Assembly (NCBI GenBank): GCA_005799265.1
Contig: SYHD01000308.1
Span: 1-33,640, forward strand
Direction of reading: 5' to 3'
DNA: 33,640 bases
Source: Planctomycetia bacterium
GTDB lineage: Bacteria > Planctomycetota > Planctomycetia > Gemmatales > Gemmataceae
The first letter of the stretch is position 1. Each line of letters opens with the position of its first letter. Shown here piece by piece: positions 8,154 through 16,064 of this stretch. The notes beneath the pieces were generated by a model. The model was not told where the DNA came from, did not search any database, and saw only the letters and a list, made by a program, of their open reading frames with translations. A program made the translations under genes and the position numbers.

Positions 8154-9323
8154 ATGCCGCCGCGCATCCTGTTCCCGCTGATCGTTCTCGCGACGTGTGC
8201 CGGGTTCCTTTGCGCCGACGAGGCCGAGGACAAAGCTGCCCTCGCCATCGAAAAGCATGGCGGCAAGTTCACGCGCGACGCCAAGGCGAACGGCAACCCC
8301 GTCGTTCGCGCCAGCCTTGTTTACGGTCGCGTCACCGACGCGCAGCTTCAATTTCTCCGCGACCTCGGTAAACTCGAAGAACTCGATCTCTTCGGCGTCA
8401 AGCTCAGCGACGCCGGCTTGAAGCATCTACACGGCCTCAAGCATCTGCACACGCTCAATCTTGGCTTCGCGACCGAGATCACCGACGACGGACTCAAGGA
8501 GTTGCGTGGCCTCACCAAGCTGCATACGCTCACCCTCAGCAGCACGAAACTCACGGGCGTCGGCCTGGACGGGCTCGCGAGTTTGCGTTCGCTCGACCTC
8601 GAAAACGTCAAGCTGACCGACGCCGGCGCGAAGGCGCTCGGCCAACTCAAACTGCTGCAATCCCTGAATCTCACGAACACGCCGTGCACGGACGTGCACG
8701 TCAAGGAATTGCGCGCCCTGACCAGCTTGAAATCAATCGATCTCAGCGATACCAAGCTGAGCGATACGGGCGTCAAGGAGCTGCGCGACATCAAGAGCCT
8801 CGAGGAGCTCTTGCTTTTCAACACGCGCGTCGGCGTCGTCGGCGCCATGGAACTTGCGGCCCTCGCGAACTTGCGGAAGCTCTCCTTGCAGCAGACCGAC
8901 ATCACCGACGCCGGTCTGGTCGGCATTCGCGATTTGACGATGCTTCGCGAGCTGAATCTGAGCGCTACCAAGATCTCCGATTTGAGCCTGAAAGAGTTGG
9001 GCAAGCTCGAAAACTTGCAAACGCTTGACCTGACTGGCGCCAAGATTACCGATCTCGGCCTCAAGGAGCTGCGCGTGCTGTCGAAGTTGCAAACGCTTCA
9101 CCTGGGCTATACGCAGATCACCGACAAGGGCCTGAAGGAGTTGCGCGATCTCAAGGATTTGCACGTCCTCAATCTCGCCGGCACGACGATCTCGGACTCG
9201 GGATTGCGAGAGTTGCACGATCTCAAGGTGCTGACGACGCTCGATCTGAACGGTGTCAAGGTGACTGACGCCGGCTTGAAGGCGTTGCGCGTGGTGCTGC
9301 CGAAGGTGGCAATCTTGCGTTAG
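8154..9323 (+). CDS. Secreted leucine-rich-repeat protein
   Basis: The 389-residue product starts with a signal peptide (MPPRILFPLIVLATCAGFLCA), so it is exported. From about residue 60 to the end it is built of roughly thirteen 23-25-residue leucine-rich repeats with the pattern L-xx-L-xxLxLxxT-x-ITDxGLKELRxL. This is the LRR class, common in planctomycete genomes, with Asp/Gly at the TDxGL turn, and it forms a curved protein-binding solenoid. No catalytic domain is seen. The ATG at 8154 is chosen because the signal peptide begins there; 19 residues upstream in the longer frame are polar. Its stop codon overlaps that of the convergent haloperoxidase gene by 4 bases. The ligand is unknown; repeat-unit recombination is possible given the near-identical units. 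Confidence 0.9.
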   Translation: MPPRILFPLIVLATCAGFLCADEAEDKAALAIEKHGGKFTRDAKANGNPVVRASLVYGRVTDAQLQFLRDLGKLEELDLFGVKLSDAGLKHLHGLKHLHTLNLGFATEITDDGLKELRGLTKLHTLTLSSTKLTGVGLDGLASLRSLDLENVKLTDAGAKALGQLKLLQSLNLTNTPCTDVHVKELRALTSLKSIDLSDTKLSDTGVKELRDIKSLEELLLFNTRVGVVGAMELAALANLRKLSLQQTDITDAGLVGIRDLTMLRELNLSATKISDLSLKELGKLENLQTLDLTGAKITDLGLKELRVLSKLQTLHLGYTQITDKGLKELRDLKDLHVLNLAGTTISDSGLRELHDLKVLTTLDLNGVKVTDAGLKALRVVLPKVAILR

Positions 9324-10567
9324 CGTGGCCGCAGCGTGTTGCGATACACGTATTCGCCGAGCGAGCGGCCTACCCGCAGCCCCTCGGTGTTGTCGAACTG
9401 CCAGTGGATGCCGCCGTAGATACGGCTCATGCCGGCTTCCTCGGCGGCGGCCCACAGGCTGTCGAATTTGCGCGTCATGCCGGGCAGATCGTCCGCGGTC
9501 GTCGCGAAGCGGATCTTGTCCGTGCCGAACGATTGCGCCAGCACGCTTGCCGCGGCCGAGCTGAACGTGCTGTGTCCGGAAACGTACGCGGGGAACGGCG
9601 GCGTGTTCAGGAGCGGCATCCAATCGTCGCGGCGCTCGGTGTAAGCGATCGCGGAGATCGGCCGCCAGAAGTCGAACGTGAACTTGATGACCCAGCACAG
9701 AATGCCCGCGTCGGCAAGACTGAGGTTCAGATGCGCGAACAGCCGAGCGTTTTCGACCAGGGTGTTGCCGCGCTCGAGCGCGATCGTTTGGGCAATCTTG
9801 TTCCAGTGCCCCGGCGGCGTGACGGTTCCCGCGTCGTCGGCCCAGAAATGCGCGATTTGCGTTTGCTCCTCGGTTCGCTGGGCGCTGTCTTTGCCGCCGA
9901 TACGCCGGACTTCGTCGAACGCGGTTCGATAGGCGTCGCTCGACAGCGACGGCGGAGCGGGCGGGCGATACTGCGTTCCCTTCTGAATCGCGAAAGGCCT
10001 GACGCGGCCCCAGTCCGGCAAGAGCGCGTCCTTGAAGTGCGGCGCCGTCGGCTGCCAGGCGCCCGGACTTCGTTTATAAGAATAATGACCTATCTCGTCC
10101 GAACCGTCGTCGCGGCGTGCTTGCAGGGTACGGTCGGCGACAAGCCGCCCCAACGCGGCGCCGTCGTCGCGCGCGGTACCGATCGGCAGGGCGTTCAGGC
10201 AGCGCAGTAGGCCCTCATCGAAAAACTCTCGTTGCTTCGGAAAAAGCGCAACCAACGCCCAGTGCGCCGCGGCCGCCGCCGCTGCATCCATCGACGCTCC
10301 GGGAGGCGCCGTCGCGTTGACAAGGTACGGCTCGTGCGTGCGCGCGATCGCCATCACCGCGTCGTAGATGGATGCGTGCACGATCGCCAGATTGCGGGCG
10401 GCGACTGGCGGCGACGTCTTATCGGCACGAATCGCCGCGAGTGTCGCCTCGTTCCACTTGATGACCAAGTCCGCCTGCGCGGGTTCGATCTGCCCGTGCA
10501 CCTGCGGCGGCACGATTTGCCCGAGCGTCGTCGGCGTCGTCAATAAGATCAGTGCGAGCGTATTCAT
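9320..10567 (-). CDS. Vanadium-dependent haloperoxidase-like PAP2-superfamily enzyme
   Basis: The 415-residue product carries the full vanadate/phosphate-binding set of vanadium haloperoxidases: K295 and R302-P303 in KFTFDFWRP, S330-G331-H332 in YVSGHSTFS, and R382 and H388 in SRIYGGIHW. The K-to-R (7) and R-to-H (6) spacings equal those I recall for Curvularia chloroperoxidase (K353/R360, R490/H496). Such enzymes use H2O2 to oxidise halides; the same fold also serves acid phosphatases, so activity is inferred. An N-terminal hydrophobic stretch (MNTLALILLTTPTTLGQ) suggests export. The ATG at 10567 has GGAGG at ideal spacing; the frame runs on to 10999 only through an intergenic repeat. It converges on and overlaps the LRR gene stop by 4 bases. 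Confidence 0.88.
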   Translation of the reverse strand: MNTLALILLTTPTTLGQIVPPQVHGQIEPAQADLVIKWNEATLAAIRADKTSPPVAARNLAIVHASIYDAVMAIARTHEPYLVNATAPPGASMDAAAAAAAHWALVALFPKQREFFDEGLLRCLNALPIGTARDDGAALGRLVADRTLQARRDDGSDEIGHYSYKRSPGAWQPTAPHFKDALLPDWGRVRPFAIQKGTQYRPPAPPSLSSDAYRTAFDEVRRIGGKDSAQRTEEQTQIAHFWADDAGTVTPPGHWNKIAQTIALERGNTLVENARLFAHLNLSLADAGILCWVIKFTFDFWRPISAIAYTERRDDWMPLLNTPPFPAYVSGHSTFSSAAASVLAQSFGTDKIRFATTADDLPGMTRKFDSLWAAAEEAGMSRIYGGIHWQFDNTEGLRVGRSLGEYVYRNTLRPR

Positions 10568-10924
10568 GTTGGCCTCCGCGTGGTTCTTGTTGCCATGGTA
10601 ATTCATGGCGACCTGAGTGACAACCAAGTTCCGGATGGAATGGCGGCAACGGTCGGGCCGAATTGAGAGATTCTGCCGGTTGTAGCGATTGTAGCGCCCG
10701 CATGTAAGCTCACGCAAAGGCGCAAAGGCGCAAAGAAAATTGGATGACTCGGTAGCGTCAACCGTCTCAGCAAGCGCCCACGGTATACGAGCTGGGCATT
10801 TTCTTTGCGCCTTTGCGCCTTTGCGTGAGATCATGAACGAAAAGCGATTTTCCTTTCCTTCACGCCTCGCGCCGGGTAGTTTGACGAAACAAACTTCCGT
10901 GCGTTTACTCCGAGGAGGCTCCCC
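10568..10924. other. Divergent intergenic region with repeat
   Basis: This 357-base gap lies between the divergent haloperoxidase and CehA-like genes. It contains both Shine-Dalgarno sites (minus strand near 10575; plus strand GAGGAGG at 10912-10918) and the large inverted repeat at 10709-10829. I found no separate gene. The open frames here translate the repeat and are judged spurious. Confidence 0.6.
10709..10829. repeat. 32-bp perfect inverted repeat of gcaaaggc units
   Basis: Positions 10709-10740 are the exact reverse complement of 10798-10829. Each arm contains two copies of the unit aggcgcaa and ends in an A/T-rich edge. The 57-base spacer is unrelated sequence. Translated, the arms give the peptides SRKGAKAQRK and LCAFAPLRE, which I recall as frequent artefacts of spurious ORFs over this repeat in planctomycete and other genomes. 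The structure resembles a small mobile or MITE-like palindrome, but no target duplication is evident. Confidence 0.85.
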
Positions 10925-13411
10925 ATGTTCCGATATCCCCTTCGCTTCGGCGTGGCAATCGTAGTCGCCTTCGTCGGAGCCGCGAGCGCGAACGCCCAAC
11001 CGATCGATGTTGAAGGCCAGCCGCTTGCCGAGAATGTGTTGCGTCTGCTCCGGGCGCTAGATAGTCTCGGCCAGCCGCTATCCGACGAGCAATCGAAAGC
11101 GATCACCGCCGCCGCCAGGAAGCAGGACGCGCGGAAACTGCAAGAGCTGCTTGATCCGCACGTTCTCTTGCTTGTGCATCTTAATCCCGAAGCACGCGTC
11201 AAGGTCAAGCGCGGCGACGCCCCGACCGTGCTCCAGCAAGGCGGATACACGCCGTTCCTTGTCAAGGTGCATAACGAGAGCACCGTCACCAAGCCGATGC
11301 GCATCGGCAGCCCGCAGGCATTGCCGATCTTTTCGGGCGGACGCTCGAAGAACAAGCCGGAAGCGCTGACCGAGGACGACCTCAAGAATCGCTTCCTCGA
11401 TCTCGAACTTTACACCAGTCCGCCGATGACCGACAAACTCAGCGGCCTCAAGGTCGAGTACGCGCTGGCACTGATTCACAGCAGCCGGGCCGGCGCGGAA
11501 AAAACCAAGGACGGCAAGATCGTTCCCAAGGCCGGCAAGCTCGAAGCGACCCTCGTCATTGACGTCGGCCAGGGAACGCAGGATCTCGGCAGCCGCGGCG
11601 AGACGCCGGTGCTTTTCAATGTCAAGCCCGCCATCCGCGTCAAGCTGCTCATCGCCGATTTCGACGGCACGCCGACCACCGGACGATTTACTTTCAAGGA
11701 TCAAGCGGGCCGCGTCTATCCTCCGAAAGCGAAACGGCTCGCCCCCGATTTCTTCTTCCAAGACCAGGTCTATCGGCACAACGGCGGCGTTGTGCTACTG
11801 CCGCCGGGGGACTTCACCATGACCTATGGCCGCGGGCCGGAGTATCGCCAGCTCACCTCCAGGATCACCGTCCCTGAAAAAGGCGACGCCGTCATCGCCG
11901 TCAAGCTGGAACGCTGGATCAATCCCGCGAACTACGGCTTCTATTCGGGCGATCATCACATCCATGCGGCCGGTTGCTCGCATTACGTCAATCCCACGGA
12001 AGGCGTTTTCGCGGAGGACATGTTCCTGCACGTCAAGGGCGAAGGGCTGAACGTAGGTTGCAACCTGACGTGGGGCCCGTGCTACGATTTCCAACGGCAA
12101 TTTTTTGAACCCAACGCTCACCGCATCAGCGAGCCGTTCACCGTGCTGAAATACGACGTCGAGGTCAGCGGCTTCGGTTCGCAGGCACTGGGCCACGTCT
12201 GCCTACTCAATCTGCGCGATCAGACGTATCCCGGCTCGGATGGGACGAAGACGAAAGGCTGGCCGACCTGGACGACGCCGCTCATGCGCTGGGCGAAAAA
12301 CCAGGGCGCCTACACCGGCTACGCACATTCGGCCAGCGGTCTGGGCATCAATGCCGAGGCCGCGACGGAACGGCTCTTCGTCCAGCTCTCTCTCCTCGAG
12401 GACAACAAGGCGAAGGACAAGAAGGGCAAACGCATCGAGCGCGACCGCAAGGAACTCGAGCGCCTCAAGGTCTCCGAGAAGAAAGCCGACGCCATCGCGC
12501 TGCCGCTCGACTACGACGACGTCGACCTCAACAACGACGGCTTCATCACCTGGGATGAACTCGTCGATGCGCATAAACGGGCCGCCAACAAACTCCCGAA
12601 CTACGCCGTTCCGGAGATGAACGGTATCGGCGCCCAGGAGATTTGCGTCACCGTCGCGCAAGACCTGTGCGACTTCATCAGCGCCATGGACACCAATCGC
12701 GTCCCCGAATGGAACTGCTGGTATCACATCCTCAACTGCGGCTTTCCATTGAAAGTCTCCGGAGAGACCGATTTCCCGTGCATCACTGATTCGCGCGTCG
12801 GCCAGGGGCGCGTTTACGTCCAGATGGGCAAGATCGACAAGATCAACTTCAAGGACTGGGCCGAGGGACTCGCCAAGGGAAGATCGTACGTCAGCGACGG
12901 CTACGCGCACGCCCTGCGTTTCAGCGTCAACGACAAGGTCTGCGGCGAGAAAGTCAAGTTGCCCAAGCCGGGCAACGTGCGGGTGCAAGCGCGCGTCGCC
13001 TTCGCCGCCGACGTCGCCTTGGGCACGGCTCAGGGAGGGCAGACGCCGAAGGGGAAGGAGCGTCTGGTCGAGTTGATCGTCAACGGCCAGGTCGTCGCAA
13101 CGCAGATGGTCCCCGCGGACGACAAGGAGCACGACCTGGAATTCAAGGACGTGGCCATCGAACGCAGTTCATGGGTGGCGCTGCGGCATTTCCCGCAGAT
13201 GCACACCAATCCGGTGGACGTGATCGTCAACGACGCGCCGATCCGTGTGTCGCGAAAGAGCGCCCAGTGGTGCGTCAGCGTGATTGAGCAGCTCTGGCGC
13301 GTGCGCAACGGCGTCATCGCGGAAGAGGAACGCACGGAGGCAGAACGCGTTTTCAACTGGGCGATCCAGCGCTATCAACGAATCGCGCAAGACGCGCCGC
13401 CGGGGAGATGA
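10925..13411 (+). CDS. Large secreted CehA/McbA-like protein with EF-hand
   Basis: The 828-residue product has a cleavable signal peptide (MFRYPLRFGVAIVVAFVGAASANAQ). Residues ~30-330 are beta-rich and unassigned. Residues ~336-480 start with a DxHxH metal-binding motif (D343, H345, H347 in YSGDHHIHAAG), as in the CehA/McbA branch of the PHP superfamily. A highly charged linker (~485-520) leads into a canonical EF-hand loop at 534-545 (D534, N536, D538, T542, E545). The C-terminal ~230 residues resemble the later part of CehA/McbA-type proteins (ITDSRVGQGRVY; YVSDGYAHALRFSVND). A metal-dependent hydrolase acting outside the cytoplasm is likely, substrate unknown. The ATG has GAGGAGG 6 bases upstream. 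The EF-hand insertion within the hydrolase module is the odd point. Confidence 0.85.
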   Translation: MFRYPLRFGVAIVVAFVGAASANAQPIDVEGQPLAENVLRLLRALDSLGQPLSDEQSKAITAAARKQDARKLQELLDPHVLLLVHLNPEARVKVKRGDAPTVLQQGGYTPFLVKVHNESTVTKPMRIGSPQALPIFSGGRSKNKPEALTEDDLKNRFLDLELYTSPPMTDKLSGLKVEYALALIHSSRAGAEKTKDGKIVPKAGKLEATLVIDVGQGTQDLGSRGETPVLFNVKPAIRVKLLIADFDGTPTTGRFTFKDQAGRVYPPKAKRLAPDFFFQDQVYRHNGGVVLLPPGDFTMTYGRGPEYRQLTSRITVPEKGDAVIAVKLERWINPANYGFYSGDHHIHAAGCSHYVNPTEGVFAEDMFLHVKGEGLNVGCNLTWGPCYDFQRQFFEPNAHRISEPFTVLKYDVEVSGFGSQALGHVCLLNLRDQTYPGSDGTKTKGWPTWTTPLMRWAKNQGAYTGYAHSASGLGINAEAATERLFVQLSLLEDNKAKDKKGKRIERDRKELERLKVSEKKADAIALPLDYDDVDLNNDGFITWDELVDAHKRAANKLPNYAVPEMNGIGAQEICVTVAQDLCDFISAMDTNRVPEWNCWYHILNCGFPLKVSGETDFPCITDSRVGQGRVYVQMGKIDKINFKDWAEGLAKGRSYVSDGYAHALRFSVNDKVCGEKVKLPKPGNVRVQARVAFAADVALGTAQGGQTPKGKERLVELIVNGQVVATQMVPADDKEHDLEFKDVAIERSSWVALRHFPQMHTNPVDVIVNDAPIRVSRKSAQWCVSVIEQLWRVRNGVIAEEERTEAERVFNWAIQRYQRIAQDAPPGR

Positions 13412-13670
13412 CCGACCAGCACTCAAGCATTTGCGCCAGTGGTGAAGATGCGATTACGACGATTTTTCTCGGCGCTTCCGACAATAGTCCTGCGTCGCCG
13501 GATATGAAGGCCCGCCAGAAACGCGCGGAATGCCTCCCGAACCATAGCCCGTTCTGAAGCTGAGAATGAGGCCAAATGACAGTGGACTGGCCACCGGTGC
13601 GGCAATAGGATTAGGCCGAGTCATTTTTGCAATACAGTCTGTGTTCGCACCGAAAAAAGGTTGGCTACTT

Positions 13671-14936
13671 ATGGGAAAACTTACGCCCGCCCTGCTGGAG
13701 AAGGCGTCGAAGGCTGCCGACGTGCAAAGGAAGATGATGGCAGATGTCAAGGACTCTGCCGACGAGACCGGCCTATTCTACATCGCCACCAAGGAATTCA
13801 CGATCGGCGGCGAAGGTATTCCGCTGTTCATCTTGACGGCGAGTTCCTCTCACGTCGGCGATTTCATAAAGATCATCAAGGCGCAGGACGGTGCCCCAGT
13901 TGGCAAGGGGACTTGCGATGTGATCACGGATGGCACCGCGCGCAAGGTCGTGTTCGACAACGGCGGCGGTCTGAATGACCAGCTGGTGATGCAGATCATC
14001 AAGAAAGTAGCCAAAATTGCGGGAATCACCAAGGCCGAGGAGGAAAAAGCCAGAAAGAGCAAGGCCAGGGAAATGGCCGACAAGAGCCATGCCGTGGCCC
14101 GCATGGAGGGGAAACTGGATTGGAAGTTCAAACCGACCACGTCGGCGGTGAAGGCGCTGGACGACGCCAGCCAAGAGTGGAACGAGTTCAAGAAATTCAA
14201 AGGGAATTTCATGAAATTCTTGAGCGACAATGGGTTGCCGAAGGACGAAAACCCGTCAACGATCTGGAAAAAGCTCCTTCGGGGCCTGGTTGCCTCGGGC
14301 TACGTGAAAGATGCCATCCCCAAGGCAGCAGACCAGACAAGCTTCATCCTTGGCTTGGAAGGTACGGATGGCAAGGTGGTCCGCGAAAAGTTGCTGGCGC
14401 AGGCGATGGCGGGACTCGAGCCGTTCATCAAGCACGCCGGGAAATACCTTGACAAGGTGGCGACAGCGGCCAGCGGCAAGACCTGGGCTTTCTGGTCGGG
14501 GGCAGGCGCCTTGGATTCGGCCAAGGCGTCCGGCGGGATCTCGCTGGAAGGCACGGTGGGGTCGTTCTTCGACAAATATGAGAACGAGTACACTAATTTT
14601 CCGAAGCTCACCGGCGTCGAAGACATGGCGATTTGGACGGCCATGTCGGAAATGTACGCCGAGAAGGCCGCCGCGCACATGGCCAAGTTCAAAATCATCG
14701 GTTTCGTCGGGCCGGGCGCCACGCGCGATCAGAGCGTTTTCAATAAAATCGAACAACCGGTTTTTATTGAAGTACTGACGGTCAAAATGAAGGCGACCCC
14801 CCCCGATATCGAGTGGTATGTGGTGGATTGTGAAAAAAACAGCACCGACAAGTGGGAGTGGACAAAGAAAGCCCCCAAGAAGTTCGGTGATCGCACCGCG
14901 GCGTTGAACGAAGTCAAACGTCGCTATGGCTCGTAG
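13671..14936 (+). CDS. Candidate CD38/ADP-ribosyl cyclase-like NADase with novel N-terminal region
   Basis: The 421-residue product has no signal peptide or membrane segment, so it is probably cytoplasmic or exported by a non-Sec route. Residues ~30-118 form a compact beta-alpha unit I do not recognise (GLFYIATKEFTIGGEGIPLF start). Residues ~120-265 are Lys-rich and helical. Residues ~270-390 show the residue pattern of the CD38/ADP-ribosyl cyclase family: W275 in FWSG, E293 in LEGT, W322 in IWTAMSEMYAEKA, and E361 in SVFNKIEQP. Human CD38 has W125, E146 in LEDT, W189 in FWKTVSRRFAEAA and E226. That family hydrolyses or cyclises NAD. The ATG at 13671 is preferred to an in-frame ATG at 13566; only a weak AGG precedes it. 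It is Lys-rich compared with its neighbours, and no immunity-like partner is adjacent. Confidence 0.8.
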   Translation: MGKLTPALLEKASKAADVQRKMMADVKDSADETGLFYIATKEFTIGGEGIPLFILTASSSHVGDFIKIIKAQDGAPVGKGTCDVITDGTARKVVFDNGGGLNDQLVMQIIKKVAKIAGITKAEEEKARKSKAREMADKSHAVARMEGKLDWKFKPTTSAVKALDDASQEWNEFKKFKGNFMKFLSDNGLPKDENPSTIWKKLLRGLVASGYVKDAIPKAADQTSFILGLEGTDGKVVREKLLAQAMAGLEPFIKHAGKYLDKVATAASGKTWAFWSGAGALDSAKASGGISLEGTVGSFFDKYENEYTNFPKLTGVEDMAIWTAMSEMYAEKAAAHMAKFKIIGFVGPGATRDQSVFNKIEQPVFIEVLTVKMKATPPDIEWYVVDCEKNSTDKWEWTKKAPKKFGDRTAALNEVKRRYGS

Positions 14937-14951
14937 CCGGTCCTTCTGAGC

Positions 14952-14976
14952 CAGGTGCGGAGAACTGGCGCACCTG
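14952..14976. terminator. Possible hairpin between convergent genes
   Basis: Positions 14952-14959 (caggtgcg) pair perfectly with 14969-14976 across a 9-base loop. The hairpin lies between the plus-strand NADase-like gene (stop at 14936) and the minus-strand pseudopilin operon end (15080), where a bidirectional terminator would be expected. No strong T-run follows on either strand, so intrinsic activity is uncertain. Confidence 0.4.
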
Positions 14977-15079
14977 AGGCGTCTTGATTGGCGGGACAAG
15001 GTCGGCTGATCGCGTGACGGCAGCAACGGCGACAAAGCCAAATGTCGTCCATTTTTCTGATTCACGAAGTGCGGCAGGG

Positions 15080-15460
15080 TCAAGGTGATGGAGCAAAAGT
15101 AACCGGAAGGGCCGGCGGAGTTTCGCCAGGGGGTGTCGGCACGGCGGCCACCAACCAATTGGTTCCGCCTTCGGAAGTGAACGTCACCGTATAGGAATGC
15201 GGGCCCGTCGAGGTGACGATGGTAACAGCTCCGACGTAGGGGCTAGTCGGCGGCAAGCCGGTTTCCAAAAGAGCCAGACCGCGCGCCAGCGCGTGAACAC
15301 TACCTTCATCCCGCTCTACCTGCTGGACACGGGTTGATTCAATGCGAAGAGCAGCGCCGATCTGACGAAAAGCAATGCCCAGTATCGCCAGGAACAATAG
15401 GACGAACGCCAGCACCAACAACATGGCGTAGCCGGGGCGTGAGGAAGAACGTAGCCTCAT
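15080..15460 (-). CDS. GspK/PilX-like minor pseudopilin, short form
   Basis: The 126-residue product has a basic leader followed by a hydrophobic N-terminal helix (PG/YAMLLVLAFVLLFLAILGIAF), the architecture of a minor pilin. The position that is Glu5 in most pilins is Leu, as in GspK-type tip pseudopilins, which lack Glu5. Gene order (last after GspH/I/J-like genes) also fits GspK. It is far shorter than typical GspK (about 300 residues) and lacks the SAM-like domains, so it is either a reduced GspK or a PilX-like protein. Its ATG overlaps the stop of the upstream gspJ-like gene (ATGA, 15457-15460), indicating translational coupling. Last gene of the operon. Confidence 0.8.
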   Translation of the reverse strand: MRLRSSSRPGYAMLLVLAFVLLFLAILGIAFRQIGAALRIESTRVQQVERDEGSVHALARGLALLETGLPPTSPYVGAVTIVTSTGPHSYTVTFTSEGGTNWLVAAVPTPPGETPPALPVTFAPSP

Positions 15461-16038
15461 GGGTCCCTCGCGATCAAGGTGTACGTTTGCGTAATCCCGC
15501 GATACTGAAACGTGATCTTGAGTTGAACCCGATCCCCCATATCTTGCACGTCCAGTTGTTGCACATAGTTGGCTACCGTGTAGCTGGTGCTGGAACTCTG
15601 ATCCCAGCGAACGAGGCGATTATCTTGGACTTCGTAGATAATCACCGTATCCGGTGAGCCCCAGTCAGCGATTCCATTGGGAGTGGCGCTGCCGTCGAAG
15701 CAGAGCCATAGTTGGTTATTGGAGGGTTGCATCCGCCCGACGAAACGGAACTGGGTTTTGGTACCGATCCTTCCCTCCGGGTTGGGCAGACTACCGGCCA
15801 AATCACGCACCAAGGAGGCGGCGGCGAGGTTGGCTTCCTGAGCGAGGCGCGTGCGGTGGACCAGGTCTGCTGTGGGCCGCACGAGACCGGACCAGGTTGC
15901 GGACAGCAGTAGAGTCAAAAACGCCAGAAGGAACGAGACCACCGTGACTTCGAGCAGCGTGAAGCCACGGCGATGGTTGGTGAGTGGTGATTGATGCAAC
16001 ATGGCATGCCTTCTTGTACCCGAATTAAATAGCAACAT
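15457..16038 (-). CDS. GspJ-like pseudopilin
   Basis: The 193-residue product (from 16038) contains a class III prepilin signal: RRG/FTLLEVTVVSFLLAFLTLLLSATW, with cleavage after Gly25 and Glu at mature position 5. The remaining beta-rich domain and size fit GspJ-type minor pseudopilins, and gene order (after gspI-like, before gspK-like) agrees. Two in-frame ATGs, 16038 and 16002, are preceded by nearly the same bases (aagaagg, then tgccATGttgc), so either could be used; leaders would be 25 or 13 residues. The product is processed by a prepilin peptidase encoded elsewhere and assembles near the pseudopilus tip. The downstream gene overlaps by ATGA. Confidence 0.85.
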   Translation of the reverse strand: MLLFNSGTRRHAMLHQSPLTNHRRGFTLLEVTVVSFLLAFLTLLLSATWSGLVRPTADLVHRTRLAQEANLAAASLVRDLAGSLPNPEGRIGTKTQFRFVGRMQPSNNQLWLCFDGSATPNGIADWGSPDTVIIYEVQDNRLVRWDQSSSTSYTVANYVQQLDVQDMGDRVQLKITFQYRGITQTYTLIARDP

Positions 16039-16064
16039 GGCAACCCTTCTTTCTCACCACTCAT

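Noticed and set aside
10709-10850. Small proteins over the repeat (SRKGAKAQRK and LCAFAPLRE peptides)
   Set aside because: These translate a palindromic repeat on either strand and have no ribosome-binding site.
12203-13132. 309-codon minus-strand frame within the CehA-like gene
   Set aside because: Antisense shadow of a long gene with clear motifs.
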